DNA from: Sphingomonas sp. HF-S4
Lineage (GTDB): Bacteria > Pseudomonadota > Alphaproteobacteria > Sphingomonadales > Sphingomonadaceae
Assembly (NCBI RefSeq): GCF_032911445.1
Contig: NZ_JAWJEJ010000001.1
Location: forward strand, 744,001 to 808,000
DNA length: 64,000 nt
Direction: 5' to 3'
Shown: positions 33,409-41,700 of the stretch, one piece after another
Layout of the letters: every line of letters begins with the position of its first letter
Numbering within the stretch: the stretch's first letter is position 1
Program-made: the position numbers and the translations under genes
The notes under the pieces: model-generated
Database searches by the model: none
What the model was told of the DNA's origin: nothing
Seen by the model: the letters and a program-made list of their open reading frames with translations, nothing else

Positions 33409-34967
33409 TCGGACGCGCCAAGGCGTTCCTGAAGCGGCATTGGCCCGCGCTCCGGCTGCGCACGATCCTGTTCGGCACGCTGCTGTTCACCGCGGCACTG
33501 CCCGGCGTCGGCGCGCTGTTCCTGCGCGTCTACGAGAACACGCTGGTCCGCCAGACCGAGGCCGAGCTGATCGCGCAGGGTGCCGCCCTGACCGGCGCCG
33601 CGCAGGCGTTGTGGCCGGGGGCGGCGCCCGGCACCCTTGATCCGCGCCCCTATCGCCCCGAAGGCTCGACGATCGACTTGCGCACCACGCGCGTGCTCGA
33701 CGAACGCCCGCGCGCATCGGAGGCCGCCACGATACCCGATCCGGCGGCGATCGACATGGCGCGGCGGCTGCAACCGATCGTCGCCGCGACCGCGCGCACC
33801 ACGCTCGCGTCGGTCCAATTGGTCGATGCCCGCGGGACGATCATACTCGGCTACCAGGCCGGCCGTTCCTATTCCAGATTGCCCGAAGTGGCGGCGGCGC
33901 TCCAGGGCAGGGTCGGCACCGTGCTGCGCACCAATGGCGCCTATTCCCAGCGCTACGCCTTCGAATGGCTCAGCCGCGCCTCGTCGCTGCGCATCCACCA
34001 TGTCCGGCCGATCGTGGTCGACGGGCGCGTGGTCGGCGCGTTGTTGCTCTCGCGCTCGCCGCGGGCGCTGTTTCGCGGACTCTACGAGGATCGCGGCAAG
34101 ATCCTGCTCGGCATCGCGCTGATCTTCGGCACCTTGCTGGGCCTGACCGGGCTGCTCTCGCGCGGCATTGCCCGCCCGATCGAGGCGCTGGGCGACGCGA
34201 CCCGGCGCGTGGCGAGCGGCACCGGGACGGTACCGCAAACCCCGGCCACCGCTGCGATCGAGATCCGCGCGCTGTTCGAGGATTTCCGCGCGATGGCCGC
34301 GACGATCGACCGTCGCTCGCATTATCTCCGCGACTTCGCCGCCTCGGTCAGTCACGAGTTCAAGACCCCGCTCGCCGGCATCTCGGGCGCGATCGAGTTG
34401 TTCGAGGACCATGGCGCAACGATGACGCCCGAGGAGCGCGAACGCTTCCTCGGCAACATCAAGGCCGATGCCGCGCGGTTGTCGCAGCTCGTCACCCGGC
34501 TGCTCGACCTCGCCCGTGCCGACATGGCGCAGCCCGACCCCGATGTCGCGGTCGATGCACTCGCGGTAATCCGCCAGGTTACCGACGCACAAAGTGCGGC
34601 GGACTTCCGGGTGATATTGGGAGCGAGCGACGCGGCGACCGTGGCGGTCCAGGCTTCGACGGTCGAGGCCGTGGTCACCACGCTGCTCGAAAACGCCCGC
34701 CAGGCCGGGGCCAGCGAAGCCAAGATCGACCTGGAGCGAAAGGGCGATGCGCTGGAGATCGCCGTGACCGACAATGGCCGCGGCATCGCCCCTGCCGATG
34801 CCGAGCGCATCTTCGAGCCGTTTTTCACCACCCGCCGCGCCGCAGGCGGCACCGGGCTGGGGCTGGCGATCTCGATGTCGCTGCTGCGCGCAGGGGGAGG
34901 GGGGCTGGCGCTCGATCCCGAGGCGAGCGGCACCCGCCTCGTCGTCACGCTTCCGGTTGCGCGCTAA
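33405..34967 (+). CDS. Membrane sensor histidine kinase
   Basis: 520 aa. The GTG start overlaps the response-regulator stop (GTGA). Two membrane helices (residues about 20-45 and 225-250) flank a 180-aa periplasmic sensor domain; a HAMP-like segment follows (SRGIARPIEALGDATRRVASG). DHp with phospho-accepting His317 in ASVSHEFKTPLAGISG, then the ATPase domain: TLLENARQAGA (N-box), TDNGRGIAPADAERIFEPFFTT (G1, F-box), GGTGLGLAISMSLL (G2). All catalytic boxes are intact, in contrast to the DivL-like protein. The signal is unknown. A repeat element follows the stop. Confidence 0.94.
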   Translation: MIGRAKAFLKRHWPALRLRTILFGTLLFTAALPGVGALFLRVYENTLVRQTEAELIAQGAALTGAAQALWPGAAPGTLDPRPYRPEGSTIDLRTTRVLDERPRASEAATIPDPAAIDMARRLQPIVAATARTTLASVQLVDARGTIILGYQAGRSYSRLPEVAAALQGRVGTVLRTNGAYSQRYAFEWLSRASSLRIHHVRPIVVDGRVVGALLLSRSPRALFRGLYEDRGKILLGIALIFGTLLGLTGLLSRGIARPIEALGDATRRVASGTGTVPQTPATAAIEIRALFEDFRAMAATIDRRSHYLRDFAASVSHEFKTPLAGISGAIELFEDHGATMTPEERERFLGNIKADAARLSQLVTRLLDLARADMAQPDPDVAVDALAVIRQVTDAQSAADFRVILGASDAATVAVQASTVEAVVTTLLENARQAGASEAKIDLERKGDALEIAVTDNGRGIAPADAERIFEPFFTTRRAAGGTGLGLAISMSLLRAGGGGLALDPEASGTRLVVTLPVAR

Positions 34968-34970
34968 GCA

Positions 34971-35125
34971 AATCTCCCCTCCCTGAAAGGGAGGGGCCGG
35001 GGGTGGGTGCGCGCGTCTGCGCGCCCAAAGAATCTATCGCCAAGCATCGAAGCTTCGGCCAGGGCATCGAGCCCTGGCCGAAGCTGAAACCCACCCCTAA
35101 CCCCTCCCTTTCAGGGAGGGGGATT
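34971..35125. repeat. Intergenic inverted-repeat element, family A copy 4
   Basis: Left arm AATCTCCCCTCCCTGAAAGG and right arm CCCTTTCAGGGAGGGGGATT are near-perfect complements. The middle holds a perfect 15-bp inverted repeat, AGCTTCGGCCAGGGC (35051-35065) and GCCCTGGCCGAAGCT (35071-35085) with a 5-nt loop. The element lies between the convergent kinase and Crp/Fnr genes, so it may end transcription from both sides. Confidence 0.9.
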
Positions 35126-35136
35126 TGGTGGTCCAT

Positions 35137-35796
35137 CTACTCCCGCACGCTAACCCCGGCCCGGTCTCCCAGCGCCCCGCTCTGCAACAGCGTAATCCGC
35201 CGCCGCGCCGCATCGATCACCCCTTCGCTCTCCCACCGGCTGACGATCCGGCTCACCGTGTGCAACGTCGTCGCAGTCAGCTCGGCGAGCTCCTGCCGCG
35301 AGATGTCGACCGATTTCGCGTCGTTGTCGGTCAGCCGCAGCACTGCGCGCGCGAGCCGCTGCTCGACCGGCTGGGTCGAGACCTCGTGCAGCCTCTGGAG
35401 CATCTCCTCGTTGCGCAGCGAGATGAAGCGCATCGTGTTGGCCGCCAGCGCCGGATGGTCGTACAGCATCGACAGCGCGCGCTCGGCCGGCCAGCTCAGC
35501 GTCTTGACCGGCGTCACGGCCGAGGCGGTGGCGGGGTAGGGCGTGTGTTGCACCACCGCGGCGACCCCGGGCAGGTCGCCGGGCCCGAGCAGGTGGACCG
35601 TCATCGCGGTGCCGCGCGGAGAGGTACGCCAGACGCGGACCTGTCCTCCCAGGATCACCAGGAACTGCGATGCCGCATCCCCTTCGCGGATCAGCGCCTC
35701 CCCCGGAGCATGGCTGCGGCGTCCGCCGCCCTCGAGCAGCTGCGTGAGCAGCTCCTGCGGCAGTCCCTCGAAGAAGAGGCCCGTTGGCGATGTCAT
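35137..35796 (-). CDS. Crp/Fnr-family regulator without cysteines
   Basis: 219 aa. N-terminal cyclic-nucleotide-like sensor barrel (GLFFEGLPQELLTQLLEGG, then LIREGDAASQFLVILGGQVRVW), a long dimer helix and a C-terminal helix-turn-helix (DISRQELAELTATTLHTVSRIVSRWESEGVI). There is no cysteine anywhere, so it cannot bind an Fe-S cluster; it resembles NnrR/Dnr/FixK-like members that sense NO through heme or act without a cofactor. The recognition helix reads LHTVSR where FNR has E-T-SR. It is divergent from the cbb3 oxidase cluster, with an FNR-like box 33-48 bases upstream of its start. Role in micro-oxic or nitrosative control is inference. Confidence 0.88.
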   Translation of the reverse strand: MTSPTGLFFEGLPQELLTQLLEGGGRRSHAPGEALIREGDAASQFLVILGGQVRVWRTSPRGTAMTVHLLGPGDLPGVAAVVQHTPYPATASAVTPVKTLSWPAERALSMLYDHPALAANTMRFISLRNEEMLQRLHEVSTQPVEQRLARAVLRLTDNDAKSVDISRQELAELTATTLHTVSRIVSRWESEGVIDAARRRITLLQSGALGDRAGVSVRE

Positions 35797-35828
35797 GCCC
35801 CTTCATCGCGCGTCGCAAACGCTGCTTC

Positions 35829-35844
35829 TTTGATCGCGGACAAA
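35829..35844. promoter_or_regulatory. FNR/Crp-type box upstream of the cbb3 cluster
   Basis: TTTGATCGCGGACAAA keeps the TTG-N8-CAA frame of FNR boxes (TTGAT on one side, TTGTC on the other). It lies in the 127-bp region between the minus-strand Crp/Fnr gene and the first gene of the cbb3 cluster, 80 bases before the latter. One half-site departs from the FNR consensus. Confidence 0.6.
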
Positions 35845-35923
35845 TTCAGCCGGTTCGCGAAGTGCAATGGGCAGTGCCAAGCTGGCCGGGCAATCTCGTG
35901 CGGTCAGAAGCGCGGGGTGACCC

Positions 35924-36223
35924 ATGCCGATCGGCGCATTCGCTGCGATCTTCGCTTTTCTGATCCTGACCACTTTCGCGTCCGGATATTGGCTCCTGCT
36001 GCGCGCCAACGCCATCGCGCGCGAGGCCGATACGCCCGATAACGAAATCGTGCCGGGGCGCACGCGTCCGCCGTCGCGGCGGACCTCGCGCACCGGCCTC
36101 TGGACGGCCGCCGCATTGTTCGGTGCCTCCTGCATCGGGCTCGGCACTTTCCTCGCGCTGTATGTCAGCGGGGCGATCGCGTCGGACTGGACCGCGAACG
36201 ATCCCACCGTCCAGCGGCCATGA
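35924..36223 (+). CDS. Small two-helix membrane protein upstream of ccoN
   Basis: 99 aa, not recognised. The ATG gives MPIGAFAAIFAFLILTTFAS, a first membrane helix, followed by a 35-residue charged loop (READTPDNEIVPGRTRPPSR) and a second helix (GLWTAAALFGASCIGLGTFLA). It starts just downstream of the FNR-like box and ends 36 bases before ccoN, so it is probably the first gene of the cbb3 transcript. A role in oxidase assembly or as an extra subunit is only inferred from position. Confidence 0.75.
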   Translation: MPIGAFAAIFAFLILTTFASGYWLLLRANAIAREADTPDNEIVPGRTRPPSRRTSRTGLWTAAALFGASCIGLGTFLALYVSGAIASDWTANDPTVQRP

Positions 36224-36259
36224 CCGCGCACTTCACTTCTTCTCTGGGGCATTTGATCC

Positions 36260-37912
36260 ATGGATAACGCCGTCACCGGCGCCGGGGGCTGGTTGCTGCT
36301 CGGCATCGTCGCGCTCTTCGCGGCAGCCGCAACCGCCGATACCGGCTTTGCCATCCACATGGGCATCTTCGCGCTTGCGGGGATCGCCGCGGGCTTCATC
36401 ACGATGCGTGGGGTCGCCCGCGATCCGGTGACCGGCACCGTCGCCAAGCGCGCGGTCGCCTCGCGCTATGACGACGACGTGATCCGCTGGGGCGTGATCG
36501 CCACCCTGTTCTGGGGCGTGGTCGGCTTCCTCGTCGGGGTAGTGATCGCGTCGCAGCTCGTCTTCCCCGATCTCAACCTCGGCGAATATCTCAATTTCGG
36601 CCGGATCCGCCCGCTGCACACCTCGGCAGTGATCTTCGCTTTCGGCGGCAACGCGCTGATCTGCACGAGCTTCTACATCGTCCAGCGCACCTGCCGCGTC
36701 CGGCTGGCGTTCCCCGGCGTCGCCAAGTTCGTGTTCTGGGGATACCAGCTGTTCATCGTGCTGGCGGCGACCGGCTATGTCCTCGGCATCACCCAGTCGA
36801 AGGAATATGCCGAGCCCGAATGGTATATCGACCTGTGGCTGACCGTCGTGTGGGTCGCGTATCTCGTCGTGTTCGTCGCGACGATCGTGCGTCGCGCAGA
36901 ACCACATATCTACGTCGCCAACTGGTTCTTCCTCGCCTTCATCCTGACGATCGCGATGCTGCACATCGTCAACAACCTGGCGATGCCGGTCGGGCTGTTG
37001 AGCTCGCGTTCCTATCCCGCCTTCGCCGGCGTCCAGGATGCGCTGACGCAATGGTGGTACGGCCACAATGCCGTCGGCTTCTTCCTCACCGCCGGCTTCC
37101 TGGCGATGATGTATTACTTCGTCCCCAAGCAGGCCGAGCGGCCAATCTACAGCTATCGGCTGTCGATCCTCCACTTCTGGTCGCTGATCTTCCTCTACAT
37201 CTGGGCCGGCCCGCACCACCTCCACTACACCGCGCTGCCCGATTGGGCGCAGACGCTCGGCATGGTGTTCTCGGTGATGCTGTGGATGCCGAGCTGGGGC
37301 GGCATGATCAACGGGCTGATGACGCTCAACGGCGCGTGGGACAAGATCCGCACCGATCCGATCATCCGCATGATGGTCTTCGCGCTCGCCTTCTACGGCA
37401 TGGCAACCTTCGAAGGCCCGATGATGTCGATCAAGAGCGTCAATTCGCTCAGCCACTATACCGAGTGGACCGTCGGCCACGTCCATAGCGGCGCGCTCGG
37501 CTGGAACGGGATGATCACCTTCGGCGCGCTCTACTACATGGCGCCGCGGCTCTGGGGCCGCGAGCGGCTCTATTCGCTGCGCATGGTCAACTGGCACTTC
37601 TGGCTCGCGACGCTGGGGATCGTCCTCTACGCCTCGGCGCTGTGGGTGGCCGGGATCACCCAGGGGCTGATGTGGCGCGAGTACGGCGAGGACGGCTACC
37701 TCGTCTACGCCTTCGCCGAAGTCGTCGCCGCGATGAAGCCCTATTACCTGATCCGCGTGCTCGGCGGGCTGTTCTACCTCGCCGGCTCGCTCGTCATGGT
37801 CTGGAACATCTGGATGACCATCCGCGGCAAGCTCCGCGACGAGGCGCCGCTGTCCAGCGCTCCCTACGACCCCGCCAAGGATCGTCCCCTCGTGCCGGCC
37901 GCGGCGGAATAA
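36260..37912 (+). CDS. ccoN: cbb3-type cytochrome c oxidase subunit I
   Basis: Catalytic subunit that reduces O2 to water at a heme b-heme b3/CuB centre and pumps protons; high oxygen affinity. 550 aa with an extra N-terminal segment ([27 protein letters not shown]). Family marks: [20 protein letters not shown] with a heme-ligand His, [26 protein letters not shown] (CuB ligand His and the cross-linked Tyr region), [15 protein letters not shown] with the CuB His pair, and [19 protein letters not shown] with heme-ligand histidines. First of the tightly packed ccoNOQP genes. Confidence 0.97.
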   Translation: MDNAVTGAGGWLLLGIVALFAAAATADTGFAIHMGIFALAGIAAGFITMRGVARDPVTGTVAKRAVASRYDDDVIRWGVIATLFWGVVGFLVGVVIASQLVFPDLNLGEYLNFGRIRPLHTSAVIFAFGGNALICTSFYIVQRTCRVRLAFPGVAKFVFWGYQLFIVLAATGYVLGITQSKEYAEPEWYIDLWLTVVWVAYLVVFVATIVRRAEPHIYVANWFFLAFILTIAMLHIVNNLAMPVGLLSSRSYPAFAGVQDALTQWWYGHNAVGFFLTAGFLAMMYYFVPKQAERPIYSYRLSILHFWSLIFLYIWAGPHHLHYTALPDWAQTLGMVFSVMLWMPSWGGMINGLMTLNGAWDKIRTDPIIRMMVFALAFYGMATFEGPMMSIKSVNSLSHYTEWTVGHVHSGALGWNGMITFGALYYMAPRLWGRERLYSLRMVNWHFWLATLGIVLYASALWVAGITQGLMWREYGEDGYLVYAFAEVVAAMKPYYLIRVLGGLFYLAGSLVMVWNIWMTIRGKLRDEAPLSSAPYDPAKDRPLVPAAAE

Positions 37913-37923
37913 GGAACCTCGAA

Positions 37924-38655
37924 ATGGCTTCGCTCATCGATCACAAGAAGATCGAACGCAACGTCACCCTGCTCGGCGCGCTCGCGCTGGTCACCGTGGC
38001 GATCGGCGGGATCGTCGAGATCGCGCCCTTGTTCTGGATCGACTCGACCATCGAGAAGGTCGAGGGCATGCGGCCCTACACCCCGCTCGAGCAGACCGGC
38101 CGCGACATCTATGTCCGCGAGGGGTGTTATAACTGCCACAGCCAGATGATCCGTCCGTTCCGCGACGAGGTCGAGCGCTACGGGCATTACAGCCTGGCGG
38201 CCGAGAGCATGTACGATCACCCCTTCCAATGGGGCTCGAAGCGCACCGGACCCGATTTGGCGCGTGTCGGCGGGCGCTATTCCGACGAGTGGCACGTCCA
38301 GCACCTCAAGGAGCCGCGCTCGGTGGTCGGCGAGTCGATCATGCCGGCCTATGGCTTCCTGGCCAACCGCGAGCTCGACACGCGCGACGCGGCCCAGCGC
38401 CTCACCGCGCTCTCGCGCCTCGGCGTCCCCTACAGCAAGGTGGATATCGAGAAGGCGGCCAGGGACATGCTCGACCAGGCCACGCCCGGCGCCGATACCG
38501 AGGATCTCGCCAGGCGCTATCCCAAGGCGCAGTCGCGCGACTTCGACGGCGATCCCAGCAAGGTGACCGAGATGGATGCGCTGGTCGCCTATCTCCAGAT
38601 GCTCGGCACCCTGGTCGATCATCGCGCCGCGGCGCCGCAGGAGACGCCGCGATGA
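37924..38655 (+). CDS. ccoO: cbb3-type oxidase subunit II, mono-heme cytochrome c
   Basis: Membrane-anchored cytochrome c that passes electrons to CcoN. 243 aa. An N-terminal helix ([22 protein letters not shown]) anchors a periplasmic domain with one heme site, [14 protein letters not shown], and the axial Met likely in SIMPAYGFL. The start follows ccoN by 11 bases (AAGGAACCTCGAA site). Confidence 0.97.
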   Translation: MASLIDHKKIERNVTLLGALALVTVAIGGIVEIAPLFWIDSTIEKVEGMRPYTPLEQTGRDIYVREGCYNCHSQMIRPFRDEVERYGHYSLAAESMYDHPFQWGSKRTGPDLARVGGRYSDEWHVQHLKEPRSVVGESIMPAYGFLANRELDTRDAAQRLTALSRLGVPYSKVDIEKAARDMLDQATPGADTEDLARRYPKAQSRDFDGDPSKVTEMDALVAYLQMLGTLVDHRAAAPQETPR

Positions 38656-38813
38656 GCTACGAAACCCTGCGGCACTTCGCCGACAGCTGGGGGCTCGTCT
38701 TCATGACGGTGACCTTCCTCACCCTGACCGGCTGGGCCTTCCGCCGCGGCGCGCGCAAGCATCACGACGCCGCCGCCCGCATGATCTTCGACGAGGAGCG
38801 CATCGATGGCTGA
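38652..38813 (+). CDS. ccoQ: cbb3-type oxidase subunit CcoQ/FixQ
   Basis: 53 aa, one membrane helix ([16 protein letters not shown]) followed by a basic stretch and an acidic end; typical CcoQ, which stabilises the oxidase. The ATG overlaps the ccoO stop (ATGA). Confidence 0.9.
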   Translation: MSYETLRHFADSWGLVFMTVTFLTLTGWAFRRGARKHHDAAARMIFDEERIDG

Positions 38814-39771
38814 GCAGCGCATCGACGAAAAGACCGGCACCCGTACGGTCGGCCACGAATGGGACGGCATCGAGGAGCTCGACACCCCGATGCCGCGCTG
38901 GTGGCTCTACACCTTCTACGCCACCATCATCTTCGCGCTGGGCTATGTCGTCGCCTATCCGGCCTGGCCGCTGGTGCACGACGCCACGCGCGGCGTGCTC
39001 GGCTGGTCGAGCCGCGGCGAATACGCCAGGGAAGTCGCCGCCGAGGGCGTCCGCCGCAGCGCAGTGCGCGAGGAACTTGCCCGCATCCCGATCGAGCGGC
39101 TGCCCGAGAATTCGAAGCTGTTCGAGGCCGCGGTCGCCGGCGGCGCCTCGGCATTCAAGGTCCATTGCGTCCAGTGCCACGGCTCGGGCGCGGCAGGATC
39201 GAAGGGCTATCCCAACCTCAACGACGACGACTGGCTGTGGGGCGGGGACCTCAAGATGCTCGTCGCGACGATCACCAACGGCATCCGCCAGCCCGGCAAT
39301 GACCAGACTCATATGTCGCTGATGCCCGCCTTCGGCCGCGACCAGCTGCTCAAGCCTGAGGAGATCGAGGACATCGCCAGCCATGTCCGCGTACTCTCGG
39401 CGCAGGAAAAGCCGAGCGCATCTGCGCAGCGCGGTGCGGCCCTCTTCGCCACCAACTGCGCAGTCTGCCACGGCACCGACGCCAAGGGCAGCCGCGAGCT
39501 TGGCGCGCCCAACCTCACCGACGGGATCTGGCTCTATGGCGGCGACCGCGAGTCGATCGTCCAGACGATCGCCAATTCACGCGGCGGGGTGATGCCCGCC
39601 TGGGGAACGCGGCTCGATCCGGTGACGATCAAGATGCTAGCGGCCTATGTCCATTCGCTCGGCGGCGGCGAGGCGATCGTGCCCCCGGCGTCACCGACGC
39701 CCAACCCTGCTCAGCCGGCGCCGAGCCCCACGGAGGCGGCTCCGGCCCCGTCAGCCAATGGCAAGCCCTGA
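38806..39771 (+). CDS. ccoP: cbb3-type oxidase subunit III, di-heme cytochrome c
   Basis: Receives electrons from soluble cytochromes c. 321 aa. Starts within the end of ccoQ. N-terminal family segment HEWDGIEELDTPMPRWWLYTFYATIIFALGYVVAYPAWPL includes the membrane helix. Two heme c sites, VHCVQCHGSGAAG and TNCAVCHGTDAKG, with axial Met candidates in SLMPAFG and GVMPAWG. The last 35 residues are Pro/Ala-rich (PASPTPNPAQPAPSPT), an unusual tail that overlaps the start of ccoG. Confidence 0.96.
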   Translation: MAEQRIDEKTGTRTVGHEWDGIEELDTPMPRWWLYTFYATIIFALGYVVAYPAWPLVHDATRGVLGWSSRGEYAREVAAEGVRRSAVREELARIPIERLPENSKLFEAAVAGGASAFKVHCVQCHGSGAAGSKGYPNLNDDDWLWGGDLKMLVATITNGIRQPGNDQTHMSLMPAFGRDQLLKPEEIEDIASHVRVLSAQEKPSASAQRGAALFATNCAVCHGTDAKGSRELGAPNLTDGIWLYGGDRESIVQTIANSRGGVMPAWGTRLDPVTIKMLAAYVHSLGGGEAIVPPASPTPNPAQPAPSPTEAAPAPSANGKP

Positions 39772-41263
39772 AGACCTGATCGCCCCCAGGCCGCCGCGCT
39801 ATTTCGAGGCGCGGCGCAAGATCTTCCCCAAGGCGGTTCGCGGTTCCTATCGCAACCTTAAATGGGCGATCATGGCGGTGACGCTCGCGATCTACTACGT
39901 CACCCCCTGGCTGCGCTGGGACCGGGGCCCCTATGCCCCGGACCAGGCAGTGCTGGTCGACATCGCCAATCGCCGCTTCTTCATGTTCGCGATCGAGATC
40001 TGGCCGCACGAATTCTATTATGTCGCCGGGCTGCTGATCATGGCGGCGATCGGGCTGTTCCTCGTCACTTCGTCGGTGGGGCGCGCCTGGTGCGGCTATG
40101 CCTGCCCGCAGACGGTGTGGACCGACCTGTTCCTCCATGTCGAGCGCGCGATCGACGGCGACCGCAACGCCCAGATTCGCCTGCAAAAGGCGCGGCTCGG
40201 CCCCTCGAAGATCGCCAAGCGCGTGACCAAGCACGGCATCTGGCTGGTGATCTCGGTGCTGACCGGCGGCGCCTGGGTCTTCTATTTCGCCGACGCGCCG
40301 ACCCTGGCGCGCGAGATCGTGACCGGGCAGGGGCCGTATGTCGCCTACGCCACGATCGCGCTTCTCACCGCGACCACCTATGTACTCGGCGGGCTGATGC
40401 GCGAGCAGTTCTGCATCTATGCGTGTCCCTGGCCGCGCATCCAGGGCGCGATGCTCGACGAGAAGTCGCTGCTCGTCACCTACAAATATTGGCGCGGCGA
40501 GCCTCGCACCCATGGCCTCAAGCGCGCTGCGCCGGAGCGCGTCCTCTCGCTGGTCGCGCTCGCCGCCAATCCGGAGCTGGCACCGCGCATCGGCGACTGC
40601 ATCGATTGCAACGCCTGCGTCGCCGTCTGCCCCACCGGCATCGATATCCGCGAGGGTTCGCAGATCGGCTGCATCACCTGCGGCCTCTGCATCGACGCGT
40701 GCGACGAAGTCATGGACCGGCTCGATCGCCCGCGCCGGCTGATCGGCTATTCGACGATCGCCGACGAGCAGGCGGCGGGCGATGGCAAGGCGCCCGAGCA
40801 TCCGATGAAGCGGCTCCTCCGCCCCCGCGCGATCGCCTATTTCCTGATCTGGGCCTCGATCGGCCTCGCGATGCTGTTCGCGCTCGGCACGCGCAGCCGG
40901 CTCGACCTCTCGGTCAGCCAGAACCGCAACCCGGTCTATGTCCGCCTCTCCGACGGCAGCATCCGCAACAATTTCACGCTCAAGGTCCGCAACATGCAGA
41001 GCCGCCCCCGCGAAGTCGAAATATCGATCGAAGGGCTCCCAGGCGGCGCACTATGGTCCGAAACCGCCGCCCGCCAAGGCGCGGAGCGGAGCATCCGCCT
41101 CAACGTCCCCGCCGACAAGGTCACCAAGCTCCGCCTGTTCGTCGCGGCGCCCAGCGACGGCCCGTCGCGCAGCGACCTGACCTTCCGCGTCCGCGCGCTC
41201 GACGCCGAGGGGGGCGAGGACACCCACCAGATCCATTTCGAACGCCCGGAGACCGGCCGATGA
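39758..41263 (+). CDS. ccoG: CcoG, cupric reductase for cbb3 oxidase assembly
   Basis: Reduces Cu(II) to Cu(I) for insertion into the oxidase. 501 aa. The ATG gives MASPEDLIAPRPPRYFEARRKIFP and overlaps ccoP by 14 bases. Features: RAWCGYACPQTVWTDLF with the CxxxCP motif, several membrane helices, EQFCIYACPWPRIQG, and two [4Fe-4S] sites in DCIDCNACVAVCPTGID and GCITCGLCIDACDEVMD. The C-terminal 130 residues form the Ig-like domain of this family. Confidence 0.96.
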   Translation: MASPEDLIAPRPPRYFEARRKIFPKAVRGSYRNLKWAIMAVTLAIYYVTPWLRWDRGPYAPDQAVLVDIANRRFFMFAIEIWPHEFYYVAGLLIMAAIGLFLVTSSVGRAWCGYACPQTVWTDLFLHVERAIDGDRNAQIRLQKARLGPSKIAKRVTKHGIWLVISVLTGGAWVFYFADAPTLAREIVTGQGPYVAYATIALLTATTYVLGGLMREQFCIYACPWPRIQGAMLDEKSLLVTYKYWRGEPRTHGLKRAAPERVLSLVALAANPELAPRIGDCIDCNACVAVCPTGIDIREGSQIGCITCGLCIDACDEVMDRLDRPRRLIGYSTIADEQAAGDGKAPEHPMKRLLRPRAIAYFLIWASIGLAMLFALGTRSRLDLSVSQNRNPVYVRLSDGSIRNNFTLKVRNMQSRPREVEISIEGLPGGALWSETAARQGAERSIRLNVPADKVTKLRLFVAAPSDGPSRSDLTFRVRALDAEGGEDTHQIHFERPETGR

Positions 41264-41700
41264 CCAGGAACTTCACCGGCTGGCACATGTTCGCGATCCT
41301 CTTCGCGATGTTCGGCACGATCGTCGCGGTCAACTTCGTGATGGCGCGCTCGGCGATCCGCACCTTCGGCGGCACCGTGGTCGACAACAGCTATGTCGCC
41401 GGCCAGCAATATAACCGCTACCTCGCACAGGCTCGCGCACAGCGGGCGCTCGGCTGGACCGCATCGCCGAGTCTCGACGCGCAACGCCGCGTGGTCATCG
41501 CCACCAATGCCCCTGCAGGCGTCACCGGCGCCGCGACGATCCACCACCCGCTCGGCCGTGCCCCCGATCAAGCGCTGGCCTTCACCCGCCACGGCGCGCG
41601 CTTCATCTCGGCAACCCCGCTTCCCGCGGGCCGCTGGCAGCTGCGCATCGAGTTGCGCGACGGGGCGCATAGCGCACGCTTCGAGGACGAGCTCAGATGA
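41260..41700 (+). CDS. ccoH: CcoH/FixH family assembly protein
   Basis: 146 aa, one N-terminal helix (GWHMFAILFAMFGTIVAVNFVMA) and a periplasmic beta domain (DNSYVAGQQYNRYLAQARAQ is the conserved segment, with GWTASP next). It aids assembly of the cbb3 oxidase with CcoI. The ATG overlaps the ccoG stop. Confidence 0.93.
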   Translation: MTRNFTGWHMFAILFAMFGTIVAVNFVMARSAIRTFGGTVVDNSYVAGQQYNRYLAQARAQRALGWTASPSLDAQRRVVIATNAPAGVTGAATIHHPLGRAPDQALAFTRHGARFISATPLPAGRWQLRIELRDGAHSARFEDELR

